Assembly: GCF_029051725.1 (NCBI RefSeq)
Contig: NZ_JAACFU010000003.1
Coordinates: 558,001 to 622,000, forward strand
Length of the DNA: 64,000 nt
Reading direction: 5' to 3'
Origin: Bradyrhizobium sp. CSS354
GTDB taxonomy: Bacteria; Pseudomonadota; Alphaproteobacteria; Rhizobiales; Xanthobacteraceae
The notes under the pieces were generated by a model. That model had not been told where the DNA came from, did no database searches, and saw only the letters and a program-made list of their open reading frames with translations. This document shows positions 54,028-63,224 of this stretch, piece after piece. The position numbers and the translations under genes are program-made. Position 1 is the first letter of the stretch. Each line of letters opens with the position of its first letter.

Positions 54028-55569
54028 TCAGGCCGGCTTCGGATCGAGCGTGGTCGACCACAGAGCCACGTCGGCGCGGTCGCGCAAGGTCACCGTCATC
54101 TGGCCGGAAGCGCCGTCGATCTTGACGTGACCGAAGAACTGCATGCCGGCGGACGGCGGCAGGTTCTGGTTGTCTTTCCCCGGCGCCTTGACGAAACGCA
54201 CCTCGGGCCCAAACGTATTGTCGAGCGCGTTCGGACCGAATGTGCCCGCGTGAAGCGGGCCCGACACGAACTCCCAGAACGGCTCGAAATCCTGGAATTG
54301 CGCCTTGTTGGGATCGTAATAGTGCGCGGCGGCGTAATGCACATCCGCCGTCAGCCATACGGTGTTGCTGACCGGCGCCATCTTGATGAAACGCAGAATG
54401 TCGGCGATCTCGAGCTCGCGGCCGCGCACCGGGCCGTCGCCCTGCGCAATGGCTTCCGATCCACCCTTCGGCGTGTCCGACACGACGAGGCTGAGCGGCA
54501 TGTCGGAGGCGATCACCTTCCAGGTCGCGCGCGAATTTAACAGGCCGCGCTTGAGCCAGGCGATCTGGTTGGGGCCGAGGAAATAGCTGGCCGGGCCGTA
54601 AGCGGTTTCGAGGTTGAGGCCGTTCGGGCCGCGATAGCTGCGTTCGTCGAGCACGAACACGTCGAGATGAGGACCATAGGAGATCTGACGATAGACGCGG
54701 CCGGGCTCGACGATGCTCTCGCGCATCGGATACATCTCGTGGAAGGCACGGCCTGCGCGGGCCGCAAGCAGTGCGATGTCGCGCTCCTTGTAGGTCGCCG
54801 GCAGCTCCTTCGACAGCGACCAGTTGTTGGTCACCTCATGGTCGTCCCACTGCACGAAAATCGGCACTTCGGCATTGAAGGCGCGAAGATTGTCGTCGGT
54901 GAAATTGTATTTGTGCGCGGCGCGGTACTCGTCCAGCGTCTCGGCGACCTTGGCCTTCTCGGGGATCGTGACGTTCTTCCAGGTCTTGCCGTCCGCGAGC
55001 TTCACCTCGGACTGGATAGGGCCGTCGGCATAGATGGTGTCGCCGGAGTGCAGGAAGAAATCCGGACGGTGCTTGCGCATCGCCGAGAAGGTGAACATGC
55101 CGCCGTCATCGGGGTTGATGCCCCAGCCTTGTCCTGCGACGTCGCCGCCCCAGACGAAGCTGACGTCGCGGCGGTCGGCGGGCGCGGTGCGGAAGCGGCC
55201 GGTCACCGGCTCGCCCTCCACCGCGGTGTGCGAGAGATCGCGGAAGCGGACGCGATAAAAGATGTCCTGTCCGCTAGGCAGGTTCTCGATCAGCATCTTC
55301 GCGGTGAAGTCGCTCTCGGGCAGCGCCGCGATCGGCGGCAGTGCGCGGGCATCTCTGAACGAGTCCGTCGTCGCCACCTCGACCAGCATCTGTGCGGGCC
55401 GGTCGGTGCGCGCCCAGACCACGCCGCCGTCGAGGGTGACGTCGCCCGACTGCACGCCATGGGTCACCGCCGGCCGGTCGGCCGCGCGGGAGAGATGGGG
55501 CATTGCGACCGCGCCGAGCGCGCCGGCACTGGTCGTCAGGAAACGGCGACGGGAGAATTTGATGTTCAT
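54028..55569 (-). CDS. phoD: Alkaline phosphatase PhoD-type, Tat-exported
   Basis: 513 residues. A twin-arginine signal (FSRRRFLTTSAGALGAVAMP) precedes a PhoD_N domain (THGVQSGDVTLDGGVVWAR) and the metallophosphatase domain: FVWGGDVAGQGWG, FFLHSGDTIYADGPI, FVQWDDHEVTNNWS and VWLTADVHYAAAHYY. It hydrolyses phosphate esters or diesters in the periplasm using Fe/Ca. The ATG at 55569 starts the signal. No Pho box was identified. Confidence 0.93.
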   Translation of the reverse strand: MNIKFSRRRFLTTSAGALGAVAMPHLSRAADRPAVTHGVQSGDVTLDGGVVWARTDRPAQMLVEVATTDSFRDARALPPIAALPESDFTAKMLIENLPSGQDIFYRVRFRDLSHTAVEGEPVTGRFRTAPADRRDVSFVWGGDVAGQGWGINPDDGGMFTFSAMRKHRPDFFLHSGDTIYADGPIQSEVKLADGKTWKNVTIPEKAKVAETLDEYRAAHKYNFTDDNLRAFNAEVPIFVQWDDHEVTNNWSLSKELPATYKERDIALLAARAGRAFHEMYPMRESIVEPGRVYRQISYGPHLDVFVLDERSYRGPNGLNLETAYGPASYFLGPNQIAWLKRGLLNSRATWKVIASDMPLSLVVSDTPKGGSEAIAQGDGPVRGRELEIADILRFIKMAPVSNTVWLTADVHYAAAHYYDPNKAQFQDFEPFWEFVSGPLHAGTFGPNALDNTFGPEVRFVKAPGKDNQNLPPSAGMQFFGHVKIDGASGQMTVTLRDRADVALWSTTLDPKPA

Positions 55570-55658
55570 GGGATGGTCTCGATATCGCGTGAGGCGATCG
55601 CCCAGAGCGGCCGCCACGGTGAAGCCCGACGCTATATGGAGACAATGTGACGCAGCGA

Positions 55659-57104
55659 TTACGCGCTGCCGGCGGCCCGGAATTGCGGGCCGGTGCGCTG
55701 CAGGTTCTGCGGCAGGCTGAACAGCACGGCCTTGCGGTCGGCAACCGCCGCATGGAACTGGTCGAGTGCGATGTTGAAGGCTGTGAGAGCACCTTCCTCG
55801 ATCGCGCCGTGGTCGTAGCAGCGCAGCGTGTCGCGCAGGATCTCGTCGGCCTCGGTCTGCATCTGATCGAGATCTTCGGTGGTCTCGCTCTTTCGAGCGG
55901 CGGTGATCATGTCGAGCAGCCGCTCGCGCAGATGGCTGTTGTTGTCGCGCTCGTCCTTCTTCAGATAGCCCGCGAACCAGGCGCCGATCGAGCCCATGGC
56001 CGAGAGCGCCATCAGGGTCCACCAGATGTAATCGCTGTACTTGTCGAGGAAGGTCTTTTCTTCGCCGTCGACGAAAGCGGCAGCGCCCGGATGCACGGGA
56101 ATCACCGCATCCTTGTCGGTGTCGGGCGTTTCGATCTTCGCCGCCAGCGGGAATTCCGTCACCAATTGCTGGCGCACGGCGAAAAGCTGGCGCGTGAACG
56201 CCGCGATGGTGGTCTCGGAGACGGCTTTGCGCGCCACGATGTGGTGCGAGAAGCTGATGGTCTTGACCTCGTCATCGGGACGATCGGGCGAGCCGCCGTA
56301 AGTGCCCGCGGGAATCTCGGCCGCTTCATAGACCGGATGATTTTGCGCAATCGCGTCGGCAGAATCGATCGCGAGGAAAGTCGGCGTGCCGAACTCCTTG
56401 GCGGAAGTGGCGATCGCGTCCGAAGTGATCTTGCTGTTGACGGGGCCGGCCGCGAGATAGGCATCGACCTTCTGGGACTTGATCGCCTCGGCAACTTCAT
56501 TGGCCGGGAATTGCACGATCTCGACCTTGGCGGGATCGACGCCGTATTGCTGCAGGATCACCTTGAGCAAATTGACGTTGGCCTGGGTACGGCCAACCAC
56601 GCCGACCCGATGTCCGGCGAGCTGCGCGATCTTGCTGATCTTCGCGCCCTTCTTCTTGCCCTTGCCGGGTACGGACCACAGCACCACGACGTTCTTTCGC
56701 AGGGTCGCAACGGCTTGCGCGTTTTTCGGCACGTCGAGATCGCCGCGCACGATGGCGAGGTCGGCTTTGCCCTCCGCCAGCAGATTGGCGCTGGCGGTGG
56801 CGCCGTCGGTCTGGATCGGACGCAGCCGCACGGAACTCTTGTGCTGCGCGAAGGCCTGGGTCAGTGCCTGCACGACCTTGACATCATCGCTGTTGGCGGG
56901 GCCGACCGCGATCTTCAGCATCTCCGACCGCATGGCAAAGTAGTAGCCGCCGGCGAGCGCGCCGACGATCGCGAGCACCAGCGCGAGAGTCACGAGCGCC
57001 GTCTTCCGCGCCGATGATCGCGGCGAGGGCGGGGTGGGCGCTTCGGCCAGGTCCAATCCCCCGGTCATCGATCTCCCGAACAGTCGCTTGAGGCTCAGTT
57101 TCAT
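55659..57104 (-). CDS. Membrane-anchored TAXI family solute-binding protein
   Basis: 481 residues. An N-terminal helix (LVTLALVLAIVGALAGGYYFAM, about 36-57) is followed by a TRAP-associated extracytoplasmic immunogenic (TAXI) domain (LKIAVGPANSDDVKVVQALTQ ... VGVVGRTQANVNLLKVIL). A second membrane helix lies at about 365-390 and a helical cytoplasmic tail of about 90 residues follows. A soluble TAXI receptor usually has one signal peptide and a dctM/Q gene nearby; neither holds here. It may act as a sensor rather than a transporter part. Confidence 0.88.
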   Translation of the reverse strand: MKLSLKRLFGRSMTGGLDLAEAPTPPSPRSSARKTALVTLALVLAIVGALAGGYYFAMRSEMLKIAVGPANSDDVKVVQALTQAFAQHKSSVRLRPIQTDGATASANLLAEGKADLAIVRGDLDVPKNAQAVATLRKNVVVLWSVPGKGKKKGAKISKIAQLAGHRVGVVGRTQANVNLLKVILQQYGVDPAKVEIVQFPANEVAEAIKSQKVDAYLAAGPVNSKITSDAIATSAKEFGTPTFLAIDSADAIAQNHPVYEAAEIPAGTYGGSPDRPDDEVKTISFSHHIVARKAVSETTIAAFTRQLFAVRQQLVTEFPLAAKIETPDTDKDAVIPVHPGAAAFVDGEEKTFLDKYSDYIWWTLMALSAMGSIGAWFAGYLKKDERDNNSHLRERLLDMITAARKSETTEDLDQMQTEADEILRDTLRCYDHGAIEEGALTAFNIALDQFHAAVADRKAVLFSLPQNLQRTGPQFRAAGSA

Positions 57105-57257
57105 CTTGGCCGGCGATTTACGCCCGCAAGTGTAGCAAATTTCTTGTCCGGCAGGGTTACATCTCCGTCATGGTTAGCGGATGGGTCTGATCCCGTATGA
57201 ACCCGGGGCGTCGGCGGGGTGTTAGGGTAAAGTTCCCCTGAAAGGACGGAGGCGACA

Positions 57258-57560
57258 ATGGCGGAACGGCTCTCGGCGGAGGCGCGCGGACAGGCGCTGG
57301 GCGGACTACCTGGTTGGACCGAGGTTCAGGGACGCGAGGCGATCGGGAAGACCTTTGTCTTCAAGGATTTCAACGAGGCGTTCGGCTTCATGACCCGCGC
57401 GGCACTGGTCGCCGAGAAGATGGACCACCACCCCGAATGGCGCAATGTCTACAAGACGGTGGAGGTGGCGCTGTCGACCCATGACGCCGGCGGCATCACC
57501 GCGCTCGACATCGAGCTCGCCAGGGCGATGAACGCCATCGCCAAGCTGACACCAGGCTGA
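57258..57560 (+). CDS. phhB: Pterin-4a-carbinolamine dehydratase
   Basis: 100 residues. The active-site motif [29 protein letters not shown] carries the three His of the PCD/DCoH family. It dehydrates 4a-hydroxytetrahydrobiopterin formed by aromatic amino acid hydroxylases. None of those is in the window. GGACGGAGG precedes the ATG. The YkvA gene follows 89 bases later. Confidence 0.94.
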   Translation: MAERLSAEARGQALGGLPGWTEVQGREAIGKTFVFKDFNEAFGFMTRAALVAEKMDHHPEWRNVYKTVEVALSTHDAGGITALDIELARAMNAIAKLTPG

Positions 57561-57649
57561 CGTCTTGCGGGGACCGGCCACGTCCCCATCTTGTGATCAG
57601 CAGGGGATGCGGCGATCTGCCACCCCGGCTGGAACGGGGAGTTGCGAAC

Positions 57650-58030
57650 ATGGCTGCCGAACACAGCGTCGGTTTCGAGCCGGCCGACCGGCTTGCGGAA
57701 GATCGTGACAGCGTGCGCCGCCGCTTCTGGCGCAAGCTGAAGCGCGTCGCCGCGCAACTGCCGTTCGCGGAGGATCTGCTCGCCGCCTATTACTGCGCCT
57801 TCGACCGCCAGACGCCGCGCCATGTCCAGGCGTCGCTGCTCGGGGCGATCGCCTATTTCATCCTGCCGTTTGATTTCGTTCCCGACGTGATGCCGATCCT
57901 CGGCTTCACCGATGACGCCGCCGTGCTCGCCACCGCCATTCGCATGGTCGCCAGCCACATCACGAATGAGCATCGCGAAGCCGCCCGCGCCGCGCTGAAG
58001 CGCGGCGTGGATGAGGGCGACGCGCACTAA
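57650..58030 (+). CDS. YkvA family protein (DUF1232)
   Basis: 126 residues. The DUF1232 core ASLLGAIAYFILPFDFVPDVMPILGFTDDAAVL is a membrane-hairpin-like segment with the conserved P-D-x-x-P-D pattern, flanked by charged helices. The function is unknown. I chose the ATG at 57650 (GGGGAG upstream) over an upstream in-frame ATG at 57593, which adds unconserved sequence. Confidence 0.9.
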   Translation: MAAEHSVGFEPADRLAEDRDSVRRRFWRKLKRVAAQLPFAEDLLAAYYCAFDRQTPRHVQASLLGAIAYFILPFDFVPDVMPILGFTDDAAVLATAIRMVASHITNEHREAARAALKRGVDEGDAH

Positions 58031-58053
58031 AAGCGTGCCGCTCCAACTCCAAT

Positions 58054-58180
58054 GTCGTCCTGGCGAAAGCCAGGACCCATTACCCCAGGGAGGAGTTTGG
58101 CGAAGACTCGCCGCTCGGTACGACGACCGGCCGCGACCGATAGATTCCGCGGTATGGGTCCTGGCTTTCGCCAGGACGAC
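58054..58180. repeat. Palindromic intergenic element, GTCGTCCTGG class
   Basis: GTCGTCCTGGCGAAAGCCAG and CTGGCTTTCGCCAGGACGAC are near-perfect outer arms, with GGACCCAT/ATGGGTCC inside. It lies between the convergent YkvA and MDR genes. The internal GTTTGGCGAAGACTCG also occurs in the element at 238. Confidence 0.85.
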
Positions 58181-58209
58181 TCGGGGAGAGAGTCTTCGCT
58201 ATCCCACCC

Positions 58210-59184
58210 TCACGGATGCAAAATCACCTTGCCCATGGCCTGACGTCCCGCGAGCACCTTGAGCGCATCCGCCGTCTGCGCCAGCGGGAAGACGCGATCG
58301 ACATGCGAGGAGATTTTTCCTTCCGCTGTCCACTTCACGAGCTTCTCGAGATTGGCGCGGTTCTTTTCCGGGTTGAGCCGCGTCCACGCGCCCCAGAACA
58401 CGCCGCGGATGTCGCAGCCTTTCAGCAGTGCGAGGTTCAGCGGCATCTTTGGAATGTCGCCGGCGGCAAAGCCGATGACGAGGAAGCGGCCTTCCCAGGC
58501 AATCGAGCGCAGCGCCTGCTCGGCATAGGTGCCGCCCACGGGATCGAAGATGATGTCGACGCCCTTGCCGCCGGTGAGCTTGCGCAAGCCTTCCTTCAAA
58601 TCTTCCTTGCCGTAATTGAGCGTGAGTTCTGCGCCGTGCGCCTTCGCGAATTCGAGCTTCTCGTCCGACGAGGCGCAGGCGATCACCTTCAGGCCCATCA
58701 GCTTGCCGAGCTCGCACGCGGCAAGTCCGGTGCCGCCGGCGGCGCCGAGCACCGCGAGCGTCTCGCCCGGCTTCGGGCTCGCGCGATCTTCCAGCGCATG
58801 CAGCGCGGTGCCGTAGATGATGATGATGCCGGCCGCGCGATCATAATCGAGATGGTCGGGGATCTTCACGATCGATGCGGCCGGCAGCGCGATCTTTTCG
58901 CGCGCGCCGTTGTGGCCGCAGGAGGCGACGACGCGATCGCCGACCTTCAGATCGGTCACGCCGGGACCGATGCTCTCGATCATGCCCGCGACTTCGGCGG
59001 CCGGCGAGAACGGGAACGGCGGCTTGATCTGGTACTTGCCCTGGATCATCAGGATGTCGAAGAAGTTCAGCGCCGCAGCCTTGATCGCGATCACGGCTTC
59101 GCCCGGACCGGCCACTGGGTCCGGCACGTCGGCCAGAACGAGATCGTCGGGCTGGCAATATTGCGAGCAGAGGATGGCTTTCAT
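58210..59184 (-). CDS. Zinc-independent quinone oxidoreductase (MDR superfamily)
   Basis: 324 residues. ALNFFDILMIQGKYQIKPPFPFSPAAEVAGMI is the substrate-domain signature of the NADPH:quinone oxidoreductase (QOR) branch, and LAVLGAAGGTGLAACELGKLMG is the NADPH-binding motif; zinc-ligand Cys residues are absent. It reduces quinones or enoyl substrates with NADPH. The ATG at 59184 begins the domain; AAGGTG is upstream. It is divergent from the SDR gene, from which a palindromic element separates it. Confidence 0.9.
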   Translation of the reverse strand: MKAILCSQYCQPDDLVLADVPDPVAGPGEAVIAIKAAALNFFDILMIQGKYQIKPPFPFSPAAEVAGMIESIGPGVTDLKVGDRVVASCGHNGAREKIALPAASIVKIPDHLDYDRAAGIIIIYGTALHALEDRASPKPGETLAVLGAAGGTGLAACELGKLMGLKVIACASSDEKLEFAKAHGAELTLNYGKEDLKEGLRKLTGGKGVDIIFDPVGGTYAEQALRSIAWEGRFLVIGFAAGDIPKMPLNLALLKGCDIRGVFWGAWTRLNPEKNRANLEKLVKWTAEGKISSHVDRVFPLAQTADALKVLAGRQAMGKVILHP

Positions 59185-59310
59185 GGCGGCACCTTCTTGA
59201 GAGCACTTGGCGTTTCGAGGCAGAATTATAGTTTGGCTGTTTCTGCCGGATTTAGCGCGGTCCCACAATCCGGTTTCTTTGTCTGAAATTGCATTCGGCC
59301 CTATCCTCTC

Positions 59311-59425
59311 GTCATTGCGAGCCAACGGGTCCGCGCGAAGCGCGGCCCGATGACAGGCTCCGCGAAGCAATCCTGAATCCGTGCCGCGGAAATAGCCTGG
59401 ATTGCTTCGCTGCGCTCGCAATGAC
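59311..59425. repeat. Palindromic intergenic element, GTCATTGCGAGC class
   Basis: The ends are GTCATTGCGAGC and GCTCGCAATGAC, with AAGCAATCC/GGATTGCTT inside. Its right end stops 28 bases before the SDR start, so the SDR leader runs directly out of the element. Confidence 0.85.
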
Positions 59426-59453
59426 GGGAAGAAAGAAAGGGAGGATTCAAACC

Positions 59454-60293
59454 ATGTTTGAAACAGGCCTGCTCAAGGACAAGCGAATCCTCGTCACCGG
59501 TGGCGGTTCGGGTCTCGGTGCTGCGATGGCGCACCGCTTCCTCGCGCTCGGCGCCGAGCTCGTGATCTGCGGCCGCAAGCTCGATCGGCTCGAGGCGGCG
59601 GCGAGCGAGATGCGCAAAGAGACCGGCGGCAAGGTCACGACGATCGCCTGCGATATCCGCGATGGCACCGCCGTCGAAGCGATGATGGACGCCATCTGGC
59701 GCGAGGCGCCGCTTGATATTCTCGTCAACAATGCGGCTGCAACTTTCATTGCGCAGAGCGAGCATCTCTCATTCCGCGCCGCGGATGCGATCCTCGCGCC
59801 GACGCTGCATGGCGCGATGTATTGTACGCTTGCCGCCGGCAAGCGCTGGATCGACGGCAAGCATGACGGCGTCGTGCTCTCGATCCTCTCGACCTCGACC
59901 ATCACCGGCCGCGCCTTCACCGTGCCGTCGGCGATGGCGAAGTCGGCCGTGCTGGCGATGACCAAAAGTCTCGCCGTGGAATGGGGCCCGAAGGGCATCC
60001 GCACCGTCGCGATCGCGCCGGGACCGTTCCCGACCGCGGGCGCCTCGGGTCAGCTCCGCCCCGAGGGTCGCGACGAAGGGTGGGCCGCGCGCAACCCGAT
60101 GGGACGCGCCGGCGAGCACGGCGAGCTTGCCGACCTCGCCAGCTTCCTGGTCTCCGACCGTGCCGGCTACATCAACGGGGAGATGGTGGTGATCGACGGT
60201 GGCGCGCATTTGCGCAGCTCCGGCGCCGAGGATCTGTTGCGCTGGACCGATGCGCAATGGGCGGAGCAGCGCGCGGCACGATCCAGGGCCTAG
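59454..60293 (+). CDS. SDR protein, 2,4-dienoyl-CoA-reductase-like
   Basis: 279 residues. ILVTGGGSGLGAAMAHRFL is the TGxxxGxG motif and VNNAAATFI the NNAG equivalent. The active-site Lys163 is present in SAMAKSAVLAMTKSLAVEWG, but the YxxxK Tyr is Ser159. The AVEWGPKGIR sequence resembles peroxisomal 2,4-dienoyl-CoA reductases, which also lack that Tyr. It may act on unsaturated acyl-CoAs. GGGAGG precedes the ATG. Confidence 0.88.
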   Translation: MFETGLLKDKRILVTGGGSGLGAAMAHRFLALGAELVICGRKLDRLEAAASEMRKETGGKVTTIACDIRDGTAVEAMMDAIWREAPLDILVNNAAATFIAQSEHLSFRAADAILAPTLHGAMYCTLAAGKRWIDGKHDGVVLSILSTSTITGRAFTVPSAMAKSAVLAMTKSLAVEWGPKGIRTVAIAPGPFPTAGASGQLRPEGRDEGWAARNPMGRAGEHGELADLASFLVSDRAGYINGEMVVIDGGAHLRSSGAEDLLRWTDAQWAEQRAARSRA

Positions 60294-60410
60294 TCGCCGC
60301 GGCCCTTCGCTAACTGCCTTCCCAAATTGGACTTTCCCGGCTATCCCTGCTCGGGGACAACGCGCGGCCGGGCCATCTTCCAGTCACAATATTGAGGGAA
60401 CCACTCCAGC

Positions 60411-61073
60411 ATGTGGCGGGTGCTGATTTTAGCTTTGATGACGGGCGTGGCGGCCTGTGGAATCACCGATTCCGCGCGGGCGCAGACGGCGCAACCTGCG
60501 CCCAAAACTGCACCGAAAGAGGCCGCGCCGAAATCGGCTGCGCCGGCGGCCAATACGACCGGAAAGACAGCTGCAAAGCCCGAGAGCAAGCCGACGGCCC
60601 CGCACGCGGCGGTTGCGGGCGGCGCCGAGCCAACCCTGATCGGTCAGTTCGGCACCTGGGGCGCCTATTCGGCCGCGCCCAACGGCAAAAAGGTCTGCTT
60701 CGCGCTGGCCAAGCCGTCTTCATCGAAGACCAACCCGCCGAATCGGCCGCGCGATCCTGCCTATGCCTTCGTCTCCACCCGCCCGGCGGAGAAGGTCAAC
60801 AACGAAGTCTCGGTCATGATCGGCTACGCGCTGAAGCCGGGCTCTGAATCCTCGGTTGAGGTCGGCGGCGCCGCTTTCGCCATGTACTCGCAAGGTGACG
60901 GTCTCTGGATCAAGAACGCGGCCGAGGAAGAGCGGATGGTCGAGGCCATGCGCAAATCCGCCGATCTCGTGGTCAAGGGCGTCTCGTCCAAGGGCACCGA
61001 GACGACCGACACTTTTTCGCTGAAGGGCCTCGCCCAGGCGCTTGACCGGATCTCCCAGGATTGCAGGCGTTAA
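60411..61073 (+). CDS. Invasion-associated locus B (IalB)-like exported protein
   Basis: 220 residues. A signal peptide (WRVLILALMTGVAACGITDSARAQ) contains VAAC, a possible lipobox, so it may be a lipoprotein or cleaved at ARAQ. An Ala/Pro/Lys linker (25-70) precedes the IalB-like domain: FGTWGAYSAAPNGKKVCFAL, DPAYAFVSTRPAEKVNNEVSVMIGY and a C-terminal Cys near the end. IalB is a Bartonella invasion protein, but the family is broad in free-living rhizobia. It is unlinked to a known operon. Confidence 0.88.
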   Translation: MWRVLILALMTGVAACGITDSARAQTAQPAPKTAPKEAAPKSAAPAANTTGKTAAKPESKPTAPHAAVAGGAEPTLIGQFGTWGAYSAAPNGKKVCFALAKPSSSKTNPPNRPRDPAYAFVSTRPAEKVNNEVSVMIGYALKPGSESSVEVGGAAFAMYSQGDGLWIKNAAEEERMVEAMRKSADLVVKGVSSKGTETTDTFSLKGLAQALDRISQDCRR

Positions 61074-61141
61074 GGCTGCGGTCGATAAGGTCGCAATCGG
61101 CGGTTCCGGTTGCTATATAGGGCTATTCCAAAGGTACAGCC

Positions 61142-61227
61142 GTCATGGCCGGGCTTGTCCCGGCCATCCACGCGCTGGCTACGGGCGGACAAGAACGTGG
61201 ATGCCCGGGACAAGCCCGGGCATGACG
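61142..61227. repeat. Palindromic intergenic element, GTCATGGCCGGG class
   Basis: GTCATGGCCGGGCTTGTCCC and GGGACAAGCCCGGGCATGAC are the ends. The left end folds separately as GGCCGGG/CCCGGCC. It lies between the IalB-like gene and rlmN, 29 bases before the rlmN start. Confidence 0.85.
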
Positions 61228-61255
61228 AGACAGCAGCAGCAATCTCAGGCAACCG

Positions 61256-62449
61256 ATGACCGAGCCGCACAACGCAACACTCGTGGAGAAGACTCCGCTC
61301 GAAATCTATGTGCCGCCGGCGAAACCCTCGCTGATCGGCCTGTCGCGTACCGAGCTTGCCGATCGCCTCGGCGAGATCGGCGTTGCACCGGCGCAACGCA
61401 AGATGCGCGTGCAGCAGCTGTGGCACTGGATGTATTTCCGTGGCGCCCAGAATTTCGAAGAGATGACCTCGGTCTCGAAGGGCATTCGCGCCGAACTCGC
61501 GCAACATTTCACCGTCGACCGGCCCGAAGTCGTGGCCGAGCAGATCTCCAACGACGGCACGCGCAAATGGCTGCTGCGGCTGCCGAGCGGCGACAATGTC
61601 GAGCGCGCGCATGAAGTCGAGTGCGTCTACATCCCCGAAACCGATCGCGGCACGCTGTGTGTGTCCTCTCAGGTCGGCTGCACGCTGAACTGCTCCTTCT
61701 GTCACACCGGCACGCAGCGCCTGGTGCGCAACCTCACCGCCGGCGAGATCGTGGGTCAGGTGATGGTCGCACGCGATCGTCTGAACGATTGGGCCGATCG
61801 CGAAGACGGCACGCGTCGCGTCACCAACATCGTGATGATGGGTATGGGCGAGCCGCTCTACAATTTCGACGCGGTGCGCGACGCGCTGCTCATCGTCGGC
61901 GACAACGAAGGCGTCGGCATCTCCCGCCGCCGCATCACCCTGTCGACCTCGGGCGTGGTGCCGAACATCGTGCGTGCGGGCGAGGAGATCGGCGTGATGC
62001 TCGCGATCTCGCTGCATGCGGTGCGCGACGAACTGCGCAACGAACTGGTGCCGCTCAACCGCAAATATCCGATCAAGGAATTGCTGCAGGCCTGCCGCGA
62101 CTATCCGGGCGCCTCGAACGCGCGTCGCATCACCTTCGAATATGTGATGCTCAAGGGCGTCAACGATTCGCTCGACGATGCCAAGCTGCTGGTGAAGATG
62201 CTCAAGGGCATTCACGCCAAGATCAATCTCATCCCGTTCAACCCCTGGCCCGGCACCGCCTATGAATGCTCGGACTGGGACCAGATCGAAAAATTCTCGG
62301 AGTACGTCTTCAACGCCGGCTACTCCTCGCCGGTGCGCACGCCGCGCGGCCGCGACATCCTCGCCGCCTGCGGCCAGCTCAAGTCGGAGACCGAAAAACT
62401 CTCCGCCAGGGAACGCCAGACGCTACGCGCCATGGCGATGACGGACTGA
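61256..62449 (+). CDS. rlmN: Dual-specificity 23S rRNA/tRNA (adenine-C2)-methyltransferase RlmN
   Basis: 397 residues. The N-terminal helical domain ([23 protein letters not shown]) is followed by the radical SAM motif [23 protein letters not shown], and the active-site Cys near the C-terminus in AACGQLK (the methyl-carrying pair with a second Cys). It methylates A2503 of 23S rRNA. The ATG at 61256 gives the family N-terminus. It directly follows a palindromic element. Confidence 0.96.
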   Translation: MTEPHNATLVEKTPLEIYVPPAKPSLIGLSRTELADRLGEIGVAPAQRKMRVQQLWHWMYFRGAQNFEEMTSVSKGIRAELAQHFTVDRPEVVAEQISNDGTRKWLLRLPSGDNVERAHEVECVYIPETDRGTLCVSSQVGCTLNCSFCHTGTQRLVRNLTAGEIVGQVMVARDRLNDWADREDGTRRVTNIVMMGMGEPLYNFDAVRDALLIVGDNEGVGISRRRITLSTSGVVPNIVRAGEEIGVMLAISLHAVRDELRNELVPLNRKYPIKELLQACRDYPGASNARRITFEYVMLKGVNDSLDDAKLLVKMLKGIHAKINLIPFNPWPGTAYECSDWDQIEKFSEYVFNAGYSSPVRTPRGRDILAACGQLKSETEKLSARERQTLRAMAMTD

Positions 62450-62479
62450 GCTGATGCGCGCACGTGCTCTCGCATCCTC

Positions 62480-62557
62480 GTCATTGCGAGCGCAGCGAAG
62501 CAATCCAGAGTCTTTCCGCAGAGGCAGACTGGATTGCTTCGCTACGCTCGCAATGAC
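62480..62557. repeat. Palindromic intergenic element, GTCATTGCGAGCG class
   Basis: GTCATTGCGAGCGCAGCGAA and TTCGCTACGCTCGCAATGAC are the ends, with GCAATCCAGA/TCTGGATTGC-like symmetry inside. It ends 15 bases before the next start codon. Copies lie at 46627 and 59311. Confidence 0.88.
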
Positions 62558-62572
62558 GGCGAGGGTGACGTC

Positions 62573-63067
62573 ATGTCCCTGATCGGCCGCCTCATCGTCA
62601 TCTTCATCGGCTTTCTGGCCGCCTGCTTCATCGGCGGCATGATCGTCGTTGTCGCGCTGTTGTTTCCGGAGTTCGCCGATCTCGGCGCCGGTCCCGTCGA
62701 CCAGGGCACGATCGATATCGTGCTCGGGTTCGGCTTCATCTTCGTCTCCGGTTTTGCGCTGGTGCCGGCGGCGGTGATCGTCGCGATCACCGAGGCGCTC
62801 TACATCCGCAGCGCGCTCGCCTATGCCGTGGGCGGCGGCGTCGTGGGGCTCGCCTGCTATCTCGGCCTGGTCCCGTTTCATTCCGACACGCTGCAATTCG
62901 AAGGCATCGTGCGGCGGCACCTGGAGATCATGACCGGCGCGGGCATTGTCGCCGGTGTCGTCTACTGGCTGATCGCCGGCCGCAATGCCGGCGCTTGGCG
63001 CAATCCGCCGCTGCCGCGCAATCCGCCTCCGCCACTGCCGTCGAATTCAAGACCGGATGCGCGGTAG
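62573..63067 (+). CDS. Conserved membrane protein, four helices, Pro-rich tail
   Basis: 164 residues. Four membrane segments occupy residues 5-145 (LIVIFIGFLAACFIGGMIVVVALLF; IVLGFGFIFVSGFALVPAAVIVAI; AYAVGGGVVGLACYLGLV; AGIVAGVVYWLIA). The C-terminus is Pro/Asn-rich (PPLPRNPPPPLP). No known family is recognised by eye. The ATG at 62573 follows a palindromic element by 15 bases; GAGGG is about 7 bases upstream. It could be the second gene of an rlmN transcript. Confidence 0.8.
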   Translation: MSLIGRLIVIFIGFLAACFIGGMIVVVALLFPEFADLGAGPVDQGTIDIVLGFGFIFVSGFALVPAAVIVAITEALYIRSALAYAVGGGVVGLACYLGLVPFHSDTLQFEGIVRRHLEIMTGAGIVAGVVYWLIAGRNAGAWRNPPLPRNPPPPLPSNSRPDAR

Positions 63068-63075
63068 CTTGCGCC

Positions 63076-63177
63076 GTCATTCCGGGATGGTCCGAAGGAC
63101 CAGACCACAGGTGCGCAATTGCGCACCGGGGAATCTCGAGATTCCGGGTTCGGTGCTGCGCACCGCCCCGGAATGAC
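63076..63177. repeat. Palindromic intergenic element, GTCATTCCGGG class
   Basis: GTCATTCCGGG and CCCCGGAATGAC form the ends, with GTGCGCAATTGCGCAC (63111-63126), a perfect 16-bp palindrome, inside. That same 16-mer lies in the element at 8441, which has different arms, so the two classes share an inner module. Confidence 0.8.
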
Positions 63178-63224
63178 GGTCCCAAGGGTTTTCATCCCCT
63201 TCCCACTCGGCTAAACCGCGCGCC

